A stretch of DNA of 64,000 bases, from assembly GCA_040901465.1 (NCBI GenBank), contig JBBDYN010000026.1:1-64000 (forward strand). Direction: 5' to 3'. Position numbers and translations under genes: made by a program. Position 1 is the first letter of the stretch; the number at the start of each line of letters is the position of its first letter. This DNA comes from JAUSIF01 sp040901465. Its GTDB lineage: Bacteria; Pseudomonadota; Alphaproteobacteria; Rhizobiales; Xanthobacteraceae. Positions 42,527-51,835 of the stretch are shown piece after piece. Under the pieces are notes generated by a model. That model was not told where the DNA came from and searched no databases. It saw nothing but the letters and a program-made list of their open reading frames with translations.

Positions 42527-44782
42527 ATGGCAGACACCAGCGCCAAGCTTGAAAGCACGACGGTCTCGCCGCCGTTCCCGCGGCCGCCGCGCACCTGGGC
42601 CAATTGGTTTGCCCCCGGCGCGGTCCTGCTCGCGCTCGTGTCGGCGCTCGTTACGTTCCTGATCCTGACCGGCCTGACACCGGTCGTCCCCACGCACAAC
42701 GTCGTCGTTTCGGTTCTGCTCGCCAACGCGGCGGTCGCGGTGGTTCTTCTCGGCGTGCTCGCGTGGGAGTTTGTCGGCCTCGTGCGCGCGCGGCGGCGGG
42801 GCAGGGCGGCGGCGCGACTGCACGTGCGCATCGCGCTCCTGTTCGGGGTCGTTGCGATCGTTCCGGCGATTCTGGTGGCGGTCATCGCGTCGATTACCCT
42901 CGATCGCGGACTCGACCGCTGGTTTTCCGACCGAACGCGCGGAATGCTCGCGAACGCGATCAATATCTCGCAGGCTTATGTGCGCGACTATTCGCTGAGT
43001 ACGCGCAACGATCTCGTTGGCATGGCCGGCAATATTACGCGCCTGCGGCCGATGTTCGACTCTGATCGTGAGCAGTTCCGGCGAATCTTCACGGCGCAAG
43101 CGGCGTTGCGCGGCATGCCGGCGGCGATGCTGATTCACGGCGACCACAGTCTGATCGAGCGGGCCGAAATCAATGTGGGGCGGGAATTCCTGATCCCAAC
43201 GAACCTCGAATTGAGCGAGGCGACGCAGGAGCAGCCGATCCTCAGTCTCGCGAGTTCCGGCGATTATCTGCACGCGGTCGTTCCCGTGGAAGGATATGAC
43301 GATACGTATCTCTACGCTGCGCGGCCGATCGACCCGCGGGTCGTTCAATATCTGCGTCAAACGGAGGAAAGCGTTGTCGAGTATCAGGGACTCGAGGCGC
43401 GGCGGTTCGGCGTCCAGGTGGCCTTTGCGCTGATGTATGCGCTAATCGCGCTAATCCTCCTCCTTGCGGCGGTTTGGCTCGGCCTCAATTTCGCCAACCG
43501 CCTTGTGGCGCCGATCCGGCGGCTGATCACGGCCGCCAATCTCGTCGCTTCAGGCAATCTGTTCGTGCAGGTCCCGGTACGCCGGTCCGAGGGCGATCTC
43601 GCCAATCTCGGCGACAGTTTCAATATGATGACGCAGGAGTTGCGGTCGCAGCGCGACGATATTATTCGCGCCCGCGATCAAATCGACGCGCGCCGTCGCT
43701 TCACGGAAGCCGTGCTCGCCGGTGTCGGTGCCGGCGTTATCGGGCTCAATCCGGAGGGGCGCATCAACATTCTGAATCGCTCGGCCGAACGGTTGATTGG
43801 CCGTACGGAGGAAGAAGTCATTGGGACGCACGTGACCGATGCGATCCCGGAGCTCGCCTTACTCGTCGAACAGGCGAAGGACGGCATCCAGCGTGTCCAG
43901 GGCACTGTAATACTTACCCGCGAAGCGCGGGAACGCACGATCAATGTGCGGGTTACGTCAGAAGCCTCGCCGGAAGGCGACCACGGCTACGTGATCACAC
44001 TCGACGATATCACCGAACTCGTTTCAGCCCAGCGCACCTCCGCCTGGGCGGATGTCGCGCGTCGCATTGCCCACGAAATCAAAAATCCGCTTACGCCGAT
44101 TCAATTGTCCGCGGAGCGGCTGCGCCGCAAATACGGTAAGAAGATCACTGAAGATCGCGAGGTTTTCGAGCAGTGCACCGAAACCATCATCCGCCATGTC
44201 GGAGACATCGGCAGGATGGTCGATGAGTTTTCATCATTTGCGCGCATGCCCAAACCCGTGGTCGAGTTGCAGGATCTTGCCGATACCATCCGTCAGGCCA
44301 CATTCCTGATACGGGTGGGAAGCCCGGATATTCAATTCGAAACGGAAATTCCGCCGGGACCGATCCCGGCGCGATTCGACCGGCGATTGATCTCGCAGGC
44401 GCTGACTAATCTGCTCAAAAATGCGGCCGAGGCAATCAACGCGGTGCCGACGGCCGAGCGCGGCAAGGGCCGCGTTGTTATTCGCGCAAAGGTCGACGGC
44501 GACACGGCAATCATCGACGTCATCGACAATGGCGCCGGCCTGCCGAGCGAAAATCGGGAGCGCTTGCTCGAGCCCTATGTGACGACGCGCGAGAAAGGCA
44601 CGGGCTTGGGGCTCGCGATCGTTGCGAAGATTTTCGAGGATCACGGCGGGCGGATCGAGTTGCATGACGCGGCGGAACGCGGCGAAGCCGAGCGCGGAGC
44701 TTGGGTGTGCGCGATGTTTTCGATCAAGGGCAATCCGGCCGCAAATGAAGAGGCAGTCGGTGCTGGCGTCTCAGCAGGTTGA
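42527..44782 (+). CDS. ntrY: Membrane-bound sensor histidine kinase NtrY
   Basis: Partner kinase of NtrX in nitrogen/redox signalling. 751 residues from ATG 42527; TTG 42518 is in frame. Membrane helices at about 30-50, 60-85, 100-122 and 285-310, with an extracytoplasmic sensory region of about 160 residues between the last two; HAMP about 310-365; PAS about 375-490; HisKA with ARRIAHEIKNPLTPIQLSAERL near 500-520; HATPase to about 725 with DNGAGLP and GTGLGLAI. The stop is 3 bases before the ntrX start, so they are coupled. Confidence 0.96.
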   Translation: MADTSAKLESTTVSPPFPRPPRTWANWFAPGAVLLALVSALVTFLILTGLTPVVPTHNVVVSVLLANAAVAVVLLGVLAWEFVGLVRARRRGRAAARLHVRIALLFGVVAIVPAILVAVIASITLDRGLDRWFSDRTRGMLANAINISQAYVRDYSLSTRNDLVGMAGNITRLRPMFDSDREQFRRIFTAQAALRGMPAAMLIHGDHSLIERAEINVGREFLIPTNLELSEATQEQPILSLASSGDYLHAVVPVEGYDDTYLYAARPIDPRVVQYLRQTEESVVEYQGLEARRFGVQVAFALMYALIALILLLAAVWLGLNFANRLVAPIRRLITAANLVASGNLFVQVPVRRSEGDLANLGDSFNMMTQELRSQRDDIIRARDQIDARRRFTEAVLAGVGAGVIGLNPEGRINILNRSAERLIGRTEEEVIGTHVTDAIPELALLVEQAKDGIQRVQGTVILTREARERTINVRVTSEASPEGDHGYVITLDDITELVSAQRTSAWADVARRIAHEIKNPLTPIQLSAERLRRKYGKKITEDREVFEQCTETIIRHVGDIGRMVDEFSSFARMPKPVVELQDLADTIRQATFLIRVGSPDIQFETEIPPGPIPARFDRRLISQALTNLLKNAAEAINAVPTAERGKGRVVIRAKVDGDTAIIDVIDNGAGLPSENRERLLEPYVTTREKGTGLGLAIVAKIFEDHGGRIELHDAAERGEAERGAWVCAMFSIKGNPAANEEAVGAGVSAG

Positions 44783-44785
44783 GCC

Positions 44786-46162
44786 ATGGCCACGGATATT
44801 CTGATTGTGGACGACGAAGCCGACATCCGGGAACTCGTATCGGGCATCCTGGAGGATGAAGGCTATGCGGTACGCACCGCGAAGGACGCAGAGGATGCGC
44901 TCGCCGCGATCGGCGCGCGACGGCCGAACTTGCTGCTGCTCGACATCTGGCTCGAAGGCAGCCGGCTCGACGGGCTCGCGCTCTTGGACGTGGTCAAGGG
45001 CCAGCATCCCGATCTTCCGGTGGTGATGATTTCCGGCCATGGCACGATCGAGACCGCGGTCGCCGCGATCAAACGCGGTGCTTACGATTTCATTGAAAAG
45101 CCCTTCAACGCCGACCGGCTGGTCGTCGTGGCGAGCCGGGCGCTGGAGACACTGCGGCTGCGGCGCGAAATCCGCTCGCTGAAGCAACTCGCTCCGCATG
45201 CGCAAAAGCTCGTTGGCTCGTCGCCCACGGTCAATCAATTGCGGCAGACAATCGAGCGGGTTGGCCCGACGAACAGCCGAATTCTCATCATTGGGCCGTC
45301 GGGCGCGGGCAAGGAGCTGTGCGCGCGCATGATCCACGGCAGTTCGGCGCGGGCGGAGGGTCCGTTCGTCGTGATCAATGCGGCAGCGATCACACCCGAT
45401 CGCATGGAAGCGGAATTGTTCGGTGTCGAGGCGAACGGCGCTTCACGCAAGGTCGGCGCTCTCGAGGAAGCAGACGGGGGCACGCTCTTCATCGACGAAG
45501 TCGCGGACATGCCGCTCGAAACGCAAAATCGTATCCTGCGCGTGCTCACGGAGCAGAGCTTTCAGCGCGTCGGCGGTACGACGAAGGTGCACGTCGATGT
45601 GCGGATCATCTCTTCGACCAGCCACAACCTCGAAGCCGAGGTCGCGGCCGGCCGGCTGCGACAGGACCTCTATCATCGCCTGAGCGTGGTCCCGATCCGA
45701 GTCCCGCCACTTTCCGAGCGGCGGGAGGACATTCCGGAACTTGTCGAGTATTTCCTGGACCAGATTTCCGGCACGACGGGCCTGCCGCGGCGCAAGATGG
45801 GCGATGACGCGCTCGCGGTGCTGCAATCGCATGATTGGCCCGGCAACATCAGGCAATTGCGCAACAACGTAGAGCGGCTACTGATCCTTGCCGGTGGCGA
45901 CGCTGACGCGACGGTGACGGCGGCCATGCTTCCACCCGATGTCGGCTCGCTGGTCCCGAACATGCCGAACGGGGCAGGCGGCGAGCATTTGATGAGCTTG
46001 CCACTGCGCGAGGCGCGCGAGATGTTCGAACGCGAATACCTCATCGCCCAGATCAACCGCTTCGGCGGCAATATCTCGCGGACGGCGGAGTTCGTGGGCA
46101 TGGAGCGCTCGGCCCTGCACCGCAAGCTCAAGGCGCTCGGCATCGAAGATCGGCCGCGCTGA
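44786..46162 (+). CDS. ntrX: Response regulator NtrX
   Basis: 458 residues: receiver with Asp53 in LLLLDIWLEGS, AAA+ domain (about 135-370) with Walker A GPSGAGKE and Walker B GGTLFIDEVAD, and a C-terminal Fis-like helix-turn-helix (GNISRTAEFVGMERSALHRKL). Unlike NtrC, the sigma54-contact GAFTGA loop is absent: the region reads FGVEANGASRKVGALEEADGG. This is in keeping with reports that alphaproteobacterial NtrX often lacks the motif and works without sigma54. Ends 12 bases before dat. Confidence 0.96.
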   Translation: MATDILIVDDEADIRELVSGILEDEGYAVRTAKDAEDALAAIGARRPNLLLLDIWLEGSRLDGLALLDVVKGQHPDLPVVMISGHGTIETAVAAIKRGAYDFIEKPFNADRLVVVASRALETLRLRREIRSLKQLAPHAQKLVGSSPTVNQLRQTIERVGPTNSRILIIGPSGAGKELCARMIHGSSARAEGPFVVINAAAITPDRMEAELFGVEANGASRKVGALEEADGGTLFIDEVADMPLETQNRILRVLTEQSFQRVGGTTKVHVDVRIISSTSHNLEAEVAAGRLRQDLYHRLSVVPIRVPPLSERREDIPELVEYFLDQISGTTGLPRRKMGDDALAVLQSHDWPGNIRQLRNNVERLLILAGGDADATVTAAMLPPDVGSLVPNMPNGAGGEHLMSLPLREAREMFEREYLIAQINRFGGNISRTAEFVGMERSALHRKLKALGIEDRPR

Positions 46163-46174
46163 GAGACAATTTCC

Positions 46175-47035
46175 ATGTCGCGCGTCGCCTACGTGAACGG
46201 CCGCTACCTCCCGCATGCGCTCGCGAAAGTGCATGTGGAAGATCGCGGCTATCAGTTCTCTGATGGCGTTTACGAAGTGTGCGAGGTGAGGGAAGGGCGC
46301 CTTGTGGACGAGCGGCGCCACCTCGAACGGCTCGAACGTTCGCTAGCAGAAATTCGAATGAAGCCGCCGATGTCCCCAGCGGCGCTGCGCGTCGTATTGC
46401 ACGAGACGCTGCGGCGGAATCGGGTGTGCGACGGGCTGCTCTATTTGCAGGTAACGCGCGGCGTCGCGCGGCGCGACCACGCCTTCCCGCCGCCCGGGAC
46501 CAAACCGGGTCTCGTCGTCACCGCCAAGTCAATCGATCGCGCCAAGCTCGAAGCCCAGGCCGAGACTGGCATTTCCGTGATTACGGTGCCGGACAATCGC
46601 TGGGAGCGGGTAGATATCAAGACGATCTCGCTCCTGCCGAATGTGCTCGCGCGGCAGGCGGCGCGCGATCAGGGGGCGCGCGAAGCCTGGTTCGTGGATC
46701 GCGACGGTTTCGTCACCGAAGGATCGTCGAGCAACGCTTGGATCGTCAGCAAGGACGGCGCGATCGTGACGCGGCCGGCAACACCGGGCATCCTCAAGGG
46801 AATAACGCGGACCGTTGCGCTGGAAGTCGCCGCCCAACAGGGGCTGCGTATCGAGGAGCGGCGCTTCACGGCCGAAGAAGCCCAAGCCGCGCGCGAAACA
46901 TTTCTGACCGCCGCCACGCAAATCGTGATGCCGGTCGTGGAAATCGACGGTCAAAAAGTCGGCGATGGCCGGCCCGGCCCGGTCGCGCGCGCCCTGCGCG
47001 CCAAATTTCACGAAGTGGCCGAAATCGGAATGTGA
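46175..47035 (+). CDS. dat: D-amino acid aminotransferase Dat
   Basis: PLP enzyme of fold type IV interconverting D-amino acids and keto acids; D-alanine and D-glutamate for peptidoglycan are the usual products. 286 residues. VHVEDRGYQFSDGVYEV is the family start. The PLP-binding Lys lies in ERVDIKTISLLPN near 146-150, with SSSNAWIV, PGILKGITR and FLTAATQIVMPVVEIDG behind it. Position between ntrX and hfq is conserved in related genomes. Confidence 0.93.
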   Translation: MSRVAYVNGRYLPHALAKVHVEDRGYQFSDGVYEVCEVREGRLVDERRHLERLERSLAEIRMKPPMSPAALRVVLHETLRRNRVCDGLLYLQVTRGVARRDHAFPPPGTKPGLVVTAKSIDRAKLEAQAETGISVITVPDNRWERVDIKTISLLPNVLARQAARDQGAREAWFVDRDGFVTEGSSSNAWIVSKDGAIVTRPATPGILKGITRTVALEVAAQQGLRIEERRFTAEEAQAARETFLTAATQIVMPVVEIDGQKVGDGRPGPVARALRAKFHEVAEIGM

Positions 47036-47129
47036 TTGCCGGCTAGCTCGTCGCCTAGGTCCTTATAAAGATGCACATAAGTGTGTCTTGCCTAGCGGCT
47101 ATCGTCTGCCGTCTAATGCTCATCGTCTC

Positions 47130-47147
47130 GCGCGGTTTGGGCCGCGC
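47130..47147 (+). promoter_or_regulatory. Hairpin in the hfq leader
   Basis: Perfect 6-base stem GCGCGG / CCGCGC with loop TTTGGG, 71 bases before the hfq start, within the 183-base dat-hfq gap. No T-run follows. It may fold in the 5' leader of hfq. A promoter could not be assigned. Confidence 0.35.
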
Positions 47148-47196
47148 AGGGGCGCCACGGATCCAGGGGTGCGTGGAAAAGAATCGCTTGGCCGAC

Positions 47197-47211
47197 AAAA
47201 AAAGAAGGAAT
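47197..47211 (+). promoter_or_regulatory. ARN-triplet tract over the hfq Shine-Dalgarno, candidate Hfq autoregulatory site
   Basis: Five consecutive A-R-N triplets (AAA AAA AGA AGG AAT) run directly into and over the Shine-Dalgarno sequence AGAAGGA (47203-47209), 7 bases before the hfq ATG at 47219. ARN repeats are the sequence preferred by the Hfq distal face in E. coli, where Hfq also represses its own translation. Binding here is inference. The same purine tract decides the start: the ATG at 47210 would sit directly on the Shine-Dalgarno sequence. Confidence 0.45.
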
Positions 47212-47218
47212 GACGGCA

Positions 47219-47479
47219 ATGGCGGCGGATAGAGCCCAGAATCTCCAAGACACGTTCCTCAACCACGTCCGCAAGAACAAAACTCCGCTCACGATCTTTC
47301 TCGTGAACGGGGTGAAGCTGCAGGGCGTGGTGACCTGGTTCGATAATTTTTGCGTATTGCTGCGACGGGACGGACATTCGCAGCTCGTGTACAAGCACGC
47401 GATTTCCACCGTGATGCCAGGTCATCCGATCCAGTTGTTCGAGCCGGCCGACGAAGCGGCGGCGGCAGACAAGGTCTAG
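47219..47479 (+). CDS. hfq: RNA chaperone Hfq
   Basis: Sm-like ring protein pairing small RNAs with mRNAs. 86 residues starting MAADRAQNLQDTFLNHVRKNKTPLTIFLVNGVKLQG, with Sm1 through VVTWFDNFCVLLRRDG and the Sm2 YKHAIST motif. The short Glu/Ala tail lacks the long E. coli C-terminus, as usual in rhizobia. The ATG at 47219 is preferred over the ATG at 47210 because of ribosome-binding-site spacing. hflX begins at the base after the stop codon. Confidence 0.97.
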   Translation: MAADRAQNLQDTFLNHVRKNKTPLTIFLVNGVKLQGVVTWFDNFCVLLRRDGHSQLVYKHAISTVMPGHPIQLFEPADEAAAADKV

Positions 47480-48868
47480 TTGGAACCTCGGCGCGTAACC
47501 GCTCTCACGAAGAAGGGCGACACGAAGACCGGCGGCAGGGCGACCCGTTCGGGATCGCCTGAGCGCGCCGTTGTGATCGTCCCCGCTCTCACGCGGCGGG
47601 CAAGGACGGCGGGCGATAGCGGACGCGGCATCGAGGCAAGGCTCGAAGAGGCGATCGGGCTCGCGCGGGCGATCGATCTGCATGTGGCAAGCGCCGGGAT
47701 CGTGCCGCTGTCCGCGGTCCGGCCGGCAACCTTCCTCGGCAAAGGCAAGGTCGAGGAGATTGCCGGCCTCGTGCGAGCCGAGGAGGCGGGCCTCGTCTTC
47801 GTGGACACCGCTCTCAGCCCGGTACAGCAGCGCAATCTGGAAAAGGCCTGGAGCGCGAAGGTCGTCGACCGCACCGGCTTGATCCTGGAGATTTTCGGGG
47901 CGCGGGCGCATACGCGCGAAGGCGCGCTGCAGGTCGAGCTTGCGCACCTCAACTATCAGAAGAGCCGGCTCGTGCGTTCCTGGACCCACCTGGAGCGCCA
48001 ACGCGGCGGCTTCGGCTTCCTCGGCGGTCCGGGCGAGACGCAGATCGAGGCGGATCGGCGCATGATCGCCGAGCGTATCAAACGCATCGAGCGCGAGCTG
48101 GAAGGTGTGAAGAAGACGCGCGATCTGCACCGGAAGGACAGGCGGCGCGTGCCGTATCCGATTGTGGCGCTCGTCGGCTACACGAACGCGGGCAAGTCGA
48201 CGCTGTTCAATCGGCTGACATCGGCGACGGTGCGGGCTGAGAATCAACTGTTCGCGACGCTCGATCCGACCCTGCGCGCGGCGGCTCTTCCACACGGGGC
48301 GCGGGCGATCTTCTCGGACACTGTCGGGTTCATTTCCGAACTTCCTACGCTTCTGATTGCGGCGTTCCGCGCGACGCTGGAAGAAGTGATTGAGGCCGAT
48401 GTGATCGCGCACGTGCGCGACGTGGCGCACGAAGACACGGAAGCGCAGGCGAAAGATGTCGCCGGAATCCTGAGCGCGCTTGGCGTCGATGCCGAGGACA
48501 CGCAGAAGATCATCGAGGTCTGGAACAAGATCGATTTGCTCGACGAAGAGGGACGCGAGCGCATCAGAAATACCGCGGTGCGGCGGCCGGAAGATACGCG
48601 GCCGGTGTTGATTTCGGCGGTGACCGGGGAGGGGATACCCGACCTCCTCGACGCGATCGAAGCGCGGGTGACCGCTGGCCGTCCGACTCTCTCGCTCGAT
48701 CTCGATCCCGCTGACGGCGCGGGGCTCGGCTGGCTGCACCGGCAGACCGAAGTGTTGTCACGTGAACTCGACGAGCGCGGGCGGCTTGCGGTGACGGTGC
48801 GCGTCGATCCGAGCAAGGTCGCCGAGGTGCGGCGGAAATTCACCGGAGCAGTGAAATCGGTCGCCTGA
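47480..48868 (+). CDS. hflX: Ribosome-associated GTPase HflX
   Basis: Splits stalled or heat-damaged ribosomes. 462 residues, taken from a TTG directly after the hfq stop. The N-terminal HflX domain (about 30-190) includes FLGKGKVEEIAGLV and SPVQQRNLEKAW, with the conserved GGFGFLGGPGETQIEADRR glycine-rich motif just before the G domain. The G domain (about 225-400) has GYTNAGKSTLFNRL (G1), DTVGFISELP (G3) and NKIDLL (G4). Adjacent to hfq as in many proteobacteria, although miaA is absent here. Confidence 0.95.
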   Translation: MEPRRVTALTKKGDTKTGGRATRSGSPERAVVIVPALTRRARTAGDSGRGIEARLEEAIGLARAIDLHVASAGIVPLSAVRPATFLGKGKVEEIAGLVRAEEAGLVFVDTALSPVQQRNLEKAWSAKVVDRTGLILEIFGARAHTREGALQVELAHLNYQKSRLVRSWTHLERQRGGFGFLGGPGETQIEADRRMIAERIKRIERELEGVKKTRDLHRKDRRRVPYPIVALVGYTNAGKSTLFNRLTSATVRAENQLFATLDPTLRAAALPHGARAIFSDTVGFISELPTLLIAAFRATLEEVIEADVIAHVRDVAHEDTEAQAKDVAGILSALGVDAEDTQKIIEVWNKIDLLDEEGRERIRNTAVRRPEDTRPVLISAVTGEGIPDLLDAIEARVTAGRPTLSLDLDPADGAGLGWLHRQTEVLSRELDERGRLAVTVRVDPSKVAEVRRKFTGAVKSVA

Positions 48869-48962
48869 CCCTCGCACACAAGAGAGGCCGCAGACGTGGC
48901 TATCACTCAGAGATTCTTAGGATACTATGTCGCTCGCTTGATCGGCCTCCGGGGAAGGAAGC

Positions 48963-50549
48963 ATGTGGTTACGAAGGCGCCTTGTTGCAACGGCGATGTT
49001 CTTAGCTTTGGCCACCTTCGTCGGCCTGACGCCCGTCTCGGCCGACGACTTTGAGACCTGCGCGAAATCGTCCGGCGACGTTGCGATCGCAGCGTGTACG
49101 CGCGCGATCGCATCCGGCAAGTACAAAGGCAGCAATCTCTCGACGCTGCATAACAATCTTGGCGCAGAGTGGCTCGGCAAGCGCGATTATAACCGTGCGA
49201 TTGCGGACTTCGACAAGGCAGTCGCACTTGATCCGAAGCTCGGACTCGCGTTGCAAAATCGCGCGACGGCCTACCACAACAAGGGCGACTATGAGCGGGC
49301 AATTGCAGACTACGACAGGGCCTTGCCACTGGCTTCCGCCGCCGGCAAGGGGAACATTCGTTTCAATCGTCTAACTGCTCTTGTCGAGTTGAAGCGCTAT
49401 GCGCCGGCCGCGGTCGATTTGATCACGTTGGCAAAGGAATTTCCGAAGGAAATCCAATCCGTTCAGCTGCGCAAAATCTATTTGGTCATCAATTATTTGC
49501 GCGAGCAGAACCGCAACGAGGACGCGCTCGCGATCCTGCTATGGCTGAAGAAGGCGGATTATCGCGGCCCCGGACCTGTTTCGTCGGGCGATGGCCTCAA
49601 TCCGTTGCTGATCGGCCAATACGTACGATTGAAGAGGGTCGATGAGGCGGCTCCCTATATTGCCGAACTCTCTCGATACACGAACCTGCTGCAACTGGTT
49701 GCCGACAAGGAGAACGAGCCGCTTTGGGCGAGCGCAAAAGTTCAGGCGGTCTTGCAGCTGCAGGATTTTCCGGCGCGGCAATTGGCGGCCGCGCAGAAGT
49801 TGACCGTGCAAAATCCCAAAGCACTTTCCATCGTCTACGATCTGGTGAATTCGTTGCGCTTGAACGGGCGCTATGCGGAGGCCGCGAAAGTAGGGCAGGA
49901 GGCACTCAACAATCTGGCGGGGTACGACAAGAGCGCCGAGCGTGAGGCGTGGCTTCGCAATGCAATCGCCGACGCGCTCATAGCCCAGGGCCGGTTCGAC
50001 GATGCCAACTCAATCTTGCAGCCGCTGCTGAACATGGACGTCAAAACAAACAGCTTCCTCGTCAATCAGTTCATCAATCTCGGGGGCTTGTTGCTCGATC
50101 AAGGCCGCTACCGGGAGGCCATGGAGACGGCGCAGAAGGCACACGGGTCCTCGAGCCGCTACGGCGAGAAGTTCATCCAGATGGTCTCCGTCTGCGCCAT
50201 GTCGCGCACCGGAAGAGCGGCCGAAGCGGAAACGTTAATGACCGAAATGCTCAAAGCGCCGGACGAGAATCATGGCGCCACCTTGGATGCGCTCATGTGC
50301 CTCAAGCGCGAGGACGAGACCGCCGCGCTCATCATCAAAATGCTGCAATCCGAGGAAGGACGCTGGTCGGTACTGGAGGGGCTTCAGGACTGCCGCGAGA
50401 ATCCAAACCGCCCGGCATTTGCGCGTGAGCTGAGGGCGGTGGTGGCCAAGGTTCGCGACCGGCCAGAAGTGCGTAAGGCGATTGATCAGGTCGGAAAAGT
50501 TCTCGCAGAGCCGGTGGCTTGCGGCGACCGTTACGGCGCGTTCGGTTGA
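48963..50549 (+). CDS. Exported TPR-repeat protein
   Basis: 528 residues with a Sec signal peptide (about 1-27, TPVSA-DD). Residues about 50-125 form TPR units: NNLGAEWLGKRDYNRAIADFDKAVALDPKLGLALQNRATAYHNKGDYERAIADYDRAL. The rest is alpha-helical and repeat-like, with further TPR-type stretches (for example LRLNGRYAEAAKVGQEAL and FINLGGLLLDQGRYREAMETAQKA). A scaffold role in the periplasm is likely, partner unknown. GGGGAAGGA precedes the ATG. It follows hflX by 94 bases and converges with mazG 9 bases away. Confidence 0.75.
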   Translation: MWLRRRLVATAMFLALATFVGLTPVSADDFETCAKSSGDVAIAACTRAIASGKYKGSNLSTLHNNLGAEWLGKRDYNRAIADFDKAVALDPKLGLALQNRATAYHNKGDYERAIADYDRALPLASAAGKGNIRFNRLTALVELKRYAPAAVDLITLAKEFPKEIQSVQLRKIYLVINYLREQNRNEDALAILLWLKKADYRGPGPVSSGDGLNPLLIGQYVRLKRVDEAAPYIAELSRYTNLLQLVADKENEPLWASAKVQAVLQLQDFPARQLAAAQKLTVQNPKALSIVYDLVNSLRLNGRYAEAAKVGQEALNNLAGYDKSAEREAWLRNAIADALIAQGRFDDANSILQPLLNMDVKTNSFLVNQFINLGGLLLDQGRYREAMETAQKAHGSSSRYGEKFIQMVSVCAMSRTGRAAEAETLMTEMLKAPDENHGATLDALMCLKREDETAALIIKMLQSEEGRWSVLEGLQDCRENPNRPAFARELRAVVAKVRDRPEVRKAIDQVGKVLAEPVACGDRYGAFG

Positions 50550-50558
50550 ACGGCGTCG

Positions 50559-51359
50559 TCAGCGGCCGCGTTCCTTCGCCTTCGCCTCGTTCCAGAGCGC
50601 GTCCATCTCAGCCAGGCTCGCGTCCTGCGGCGCCCGGCCTTGCGCCTCGAGCGCATCCTCGATCGCCGCGAAGCGGCGCTCGAATTTTGCGTTGGCTGCG
50701 CGCAATGCGCTCTCGGCGTCGACACCGGCGTGCCGCGCAAGGTTAACGGCGGCGAAGATCAGGTCGCCGATTTCCTCGCTCGCAGCCTTGGGATCGTCGA
50801 GCACGGGCTCGATCTCGCGCGTTTCCTCGGCGATTTTGGCGAGCACGTCCCGGGCGTTGTTCCAGTCGAAGCCGACCTTGCCGGCTTTCTCCTGCAGCTT
50901 CTGGGCGCGCGTGAGCGCCGGCAGCGCCACCGGCACGCTGTCCAGCGCGCGCCGCTTTCCGGTTTCGCCGCGCGCGGCGCGTTCCTGATCCTTAATTTGG
51001 CTCCAGAGCGCCTTGACCTCATCCAGAGTGAAGCGCCCGGCCTCGCCGAATACGTGCGGATGCCGGCGCAAGAGTTTTTCGGTGATGGCATGCACGACGT
51101 CGCCGAAATCGAAACGGCCTTGCTCCTCGGCCATGCGCGCGTGAAAGACGACCTGAAGCAATAGATCGCCGAGTTCGTCCGTGAGCCCGCGGTGGAGATC
51201 GCCGCGCGCGATTGCGTCGGCGACCTCGTAGGCCTCCTCAACGGTGTAGGGCGCGATCGTCTCGAAGCTCTGTTCCAGATCCCATGGGCATCCTGTGCCG
51301 GGCGTGCGCAGGCGCGCCATGATTTCGATCAGCCGGGAAATGTCGCGGGAGGCTTCCAT
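50559..51359 (-). CDS. mazG: Nucleoside triphosphate pyrophosphohydrolase MazG
   Basis: Hydrolyses non-canonical or excess NTPs to NMP and pyrophosphate. 266 residues, the two-domain form. First MazG domain: GCPWDLEQSFETIAPYTVEEAYEVADAI with the EExxE metal motif, then DELGDLLLQVVFHARMAEE. The second lies at about 160-240, with WNNARDVLAKIAEETREIEPVLD and EEIGDLIFAAVNLARHAGVD. Convergent with the TPR gene. Confidence 0.95.
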   Translation of the reverse strand: MEASRDISRLIEIMARLRTPGTGCPWDLEQSFETIAPYTVEEAYEVADAIARGDLHRGLTDELGDLLLQVVFHARMAEEQGRFDFGDVVHAITEKLLRRHPHVFGEAGRFTLDEVKALWSQIKDQERAARGETGKRRALDSVPVALPALTRAQKLQEKAGKVGFDWNNARDVLAKIAEETREIEPVLDDPKAASEEIGDLIFAAVNLARHAGVDAESALRAANAKFERRFAAIEDALEAQGRAPQDASLAEMDALWNEAKAKERGR

Positions 51360-51835
51360 GGGGGCTCGTACTCGGCGCTATGGACTTCGGCAGGGCTCAT
51401 AGCAGACCGCGACGTCGGAAGTGTCTCGGGGGCCTGCGGACGTGTTCGCTCGGGATTGGCGGTAAACCGGGCCACATGCCTAGTTGGCTTAGATGCATGA
51501 TTCGCAGAAGACATATTATGGAATATCTTTATCGGCCGGGCGCCAATGGTAGTGGCGGAATATCGAAAGGCCCCTGTTTTGTGCGGCCTTTCAGAGCCGA
51601 TCGCAGCCCCGCTTGAAGTGCTGTCGTACGCGCCGGACGGCTCGATTTTCGAGATGGTGCGGGGTTCGGTCTGGCCAATGCATGGCGCCGATGCCGGCCG
51701 GGCTGGCATCCGGCGCGATTGCCTTCCCCGCCAACGCAGTGCTCGCGATTATTCAAATTTGAGCGATTTGCCGCCGTGGATTTTAACGACCCCGTGCCAC
51801 TTTGCCGCGCACCGAGAACGGGCGGGCGCAACTCA
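51360..51835. other. 476-base interval upstream of the diguanylate cyclase gene with two hairpins
   Basis: It holds the divergent promoter region of mazG and the cyclase gene. Two strong inverted repeats stand out. One is GAAAGGCC / GGCCTTTC (51565-51592, 12-base loop). The other is an 11-base-pair stem with a single bulged base, GCGCCGATGCC / GGCAT-C-CGGCGC (51685-51716). Neither has a T-tract. A 115-codon open frame (51546-51893) spans both hairpins but has poor composition and overlaps the cyclase gene, so it is not called. Confidence 0.5.

Noticed and set aside
51360..51835. Possible c-di-GMP riboswitch upstream of the diguanylate cyclase
   Set aside because: The hairpins do not match the conserved bases of known c-di-GMP aptamers that I could check by eye.
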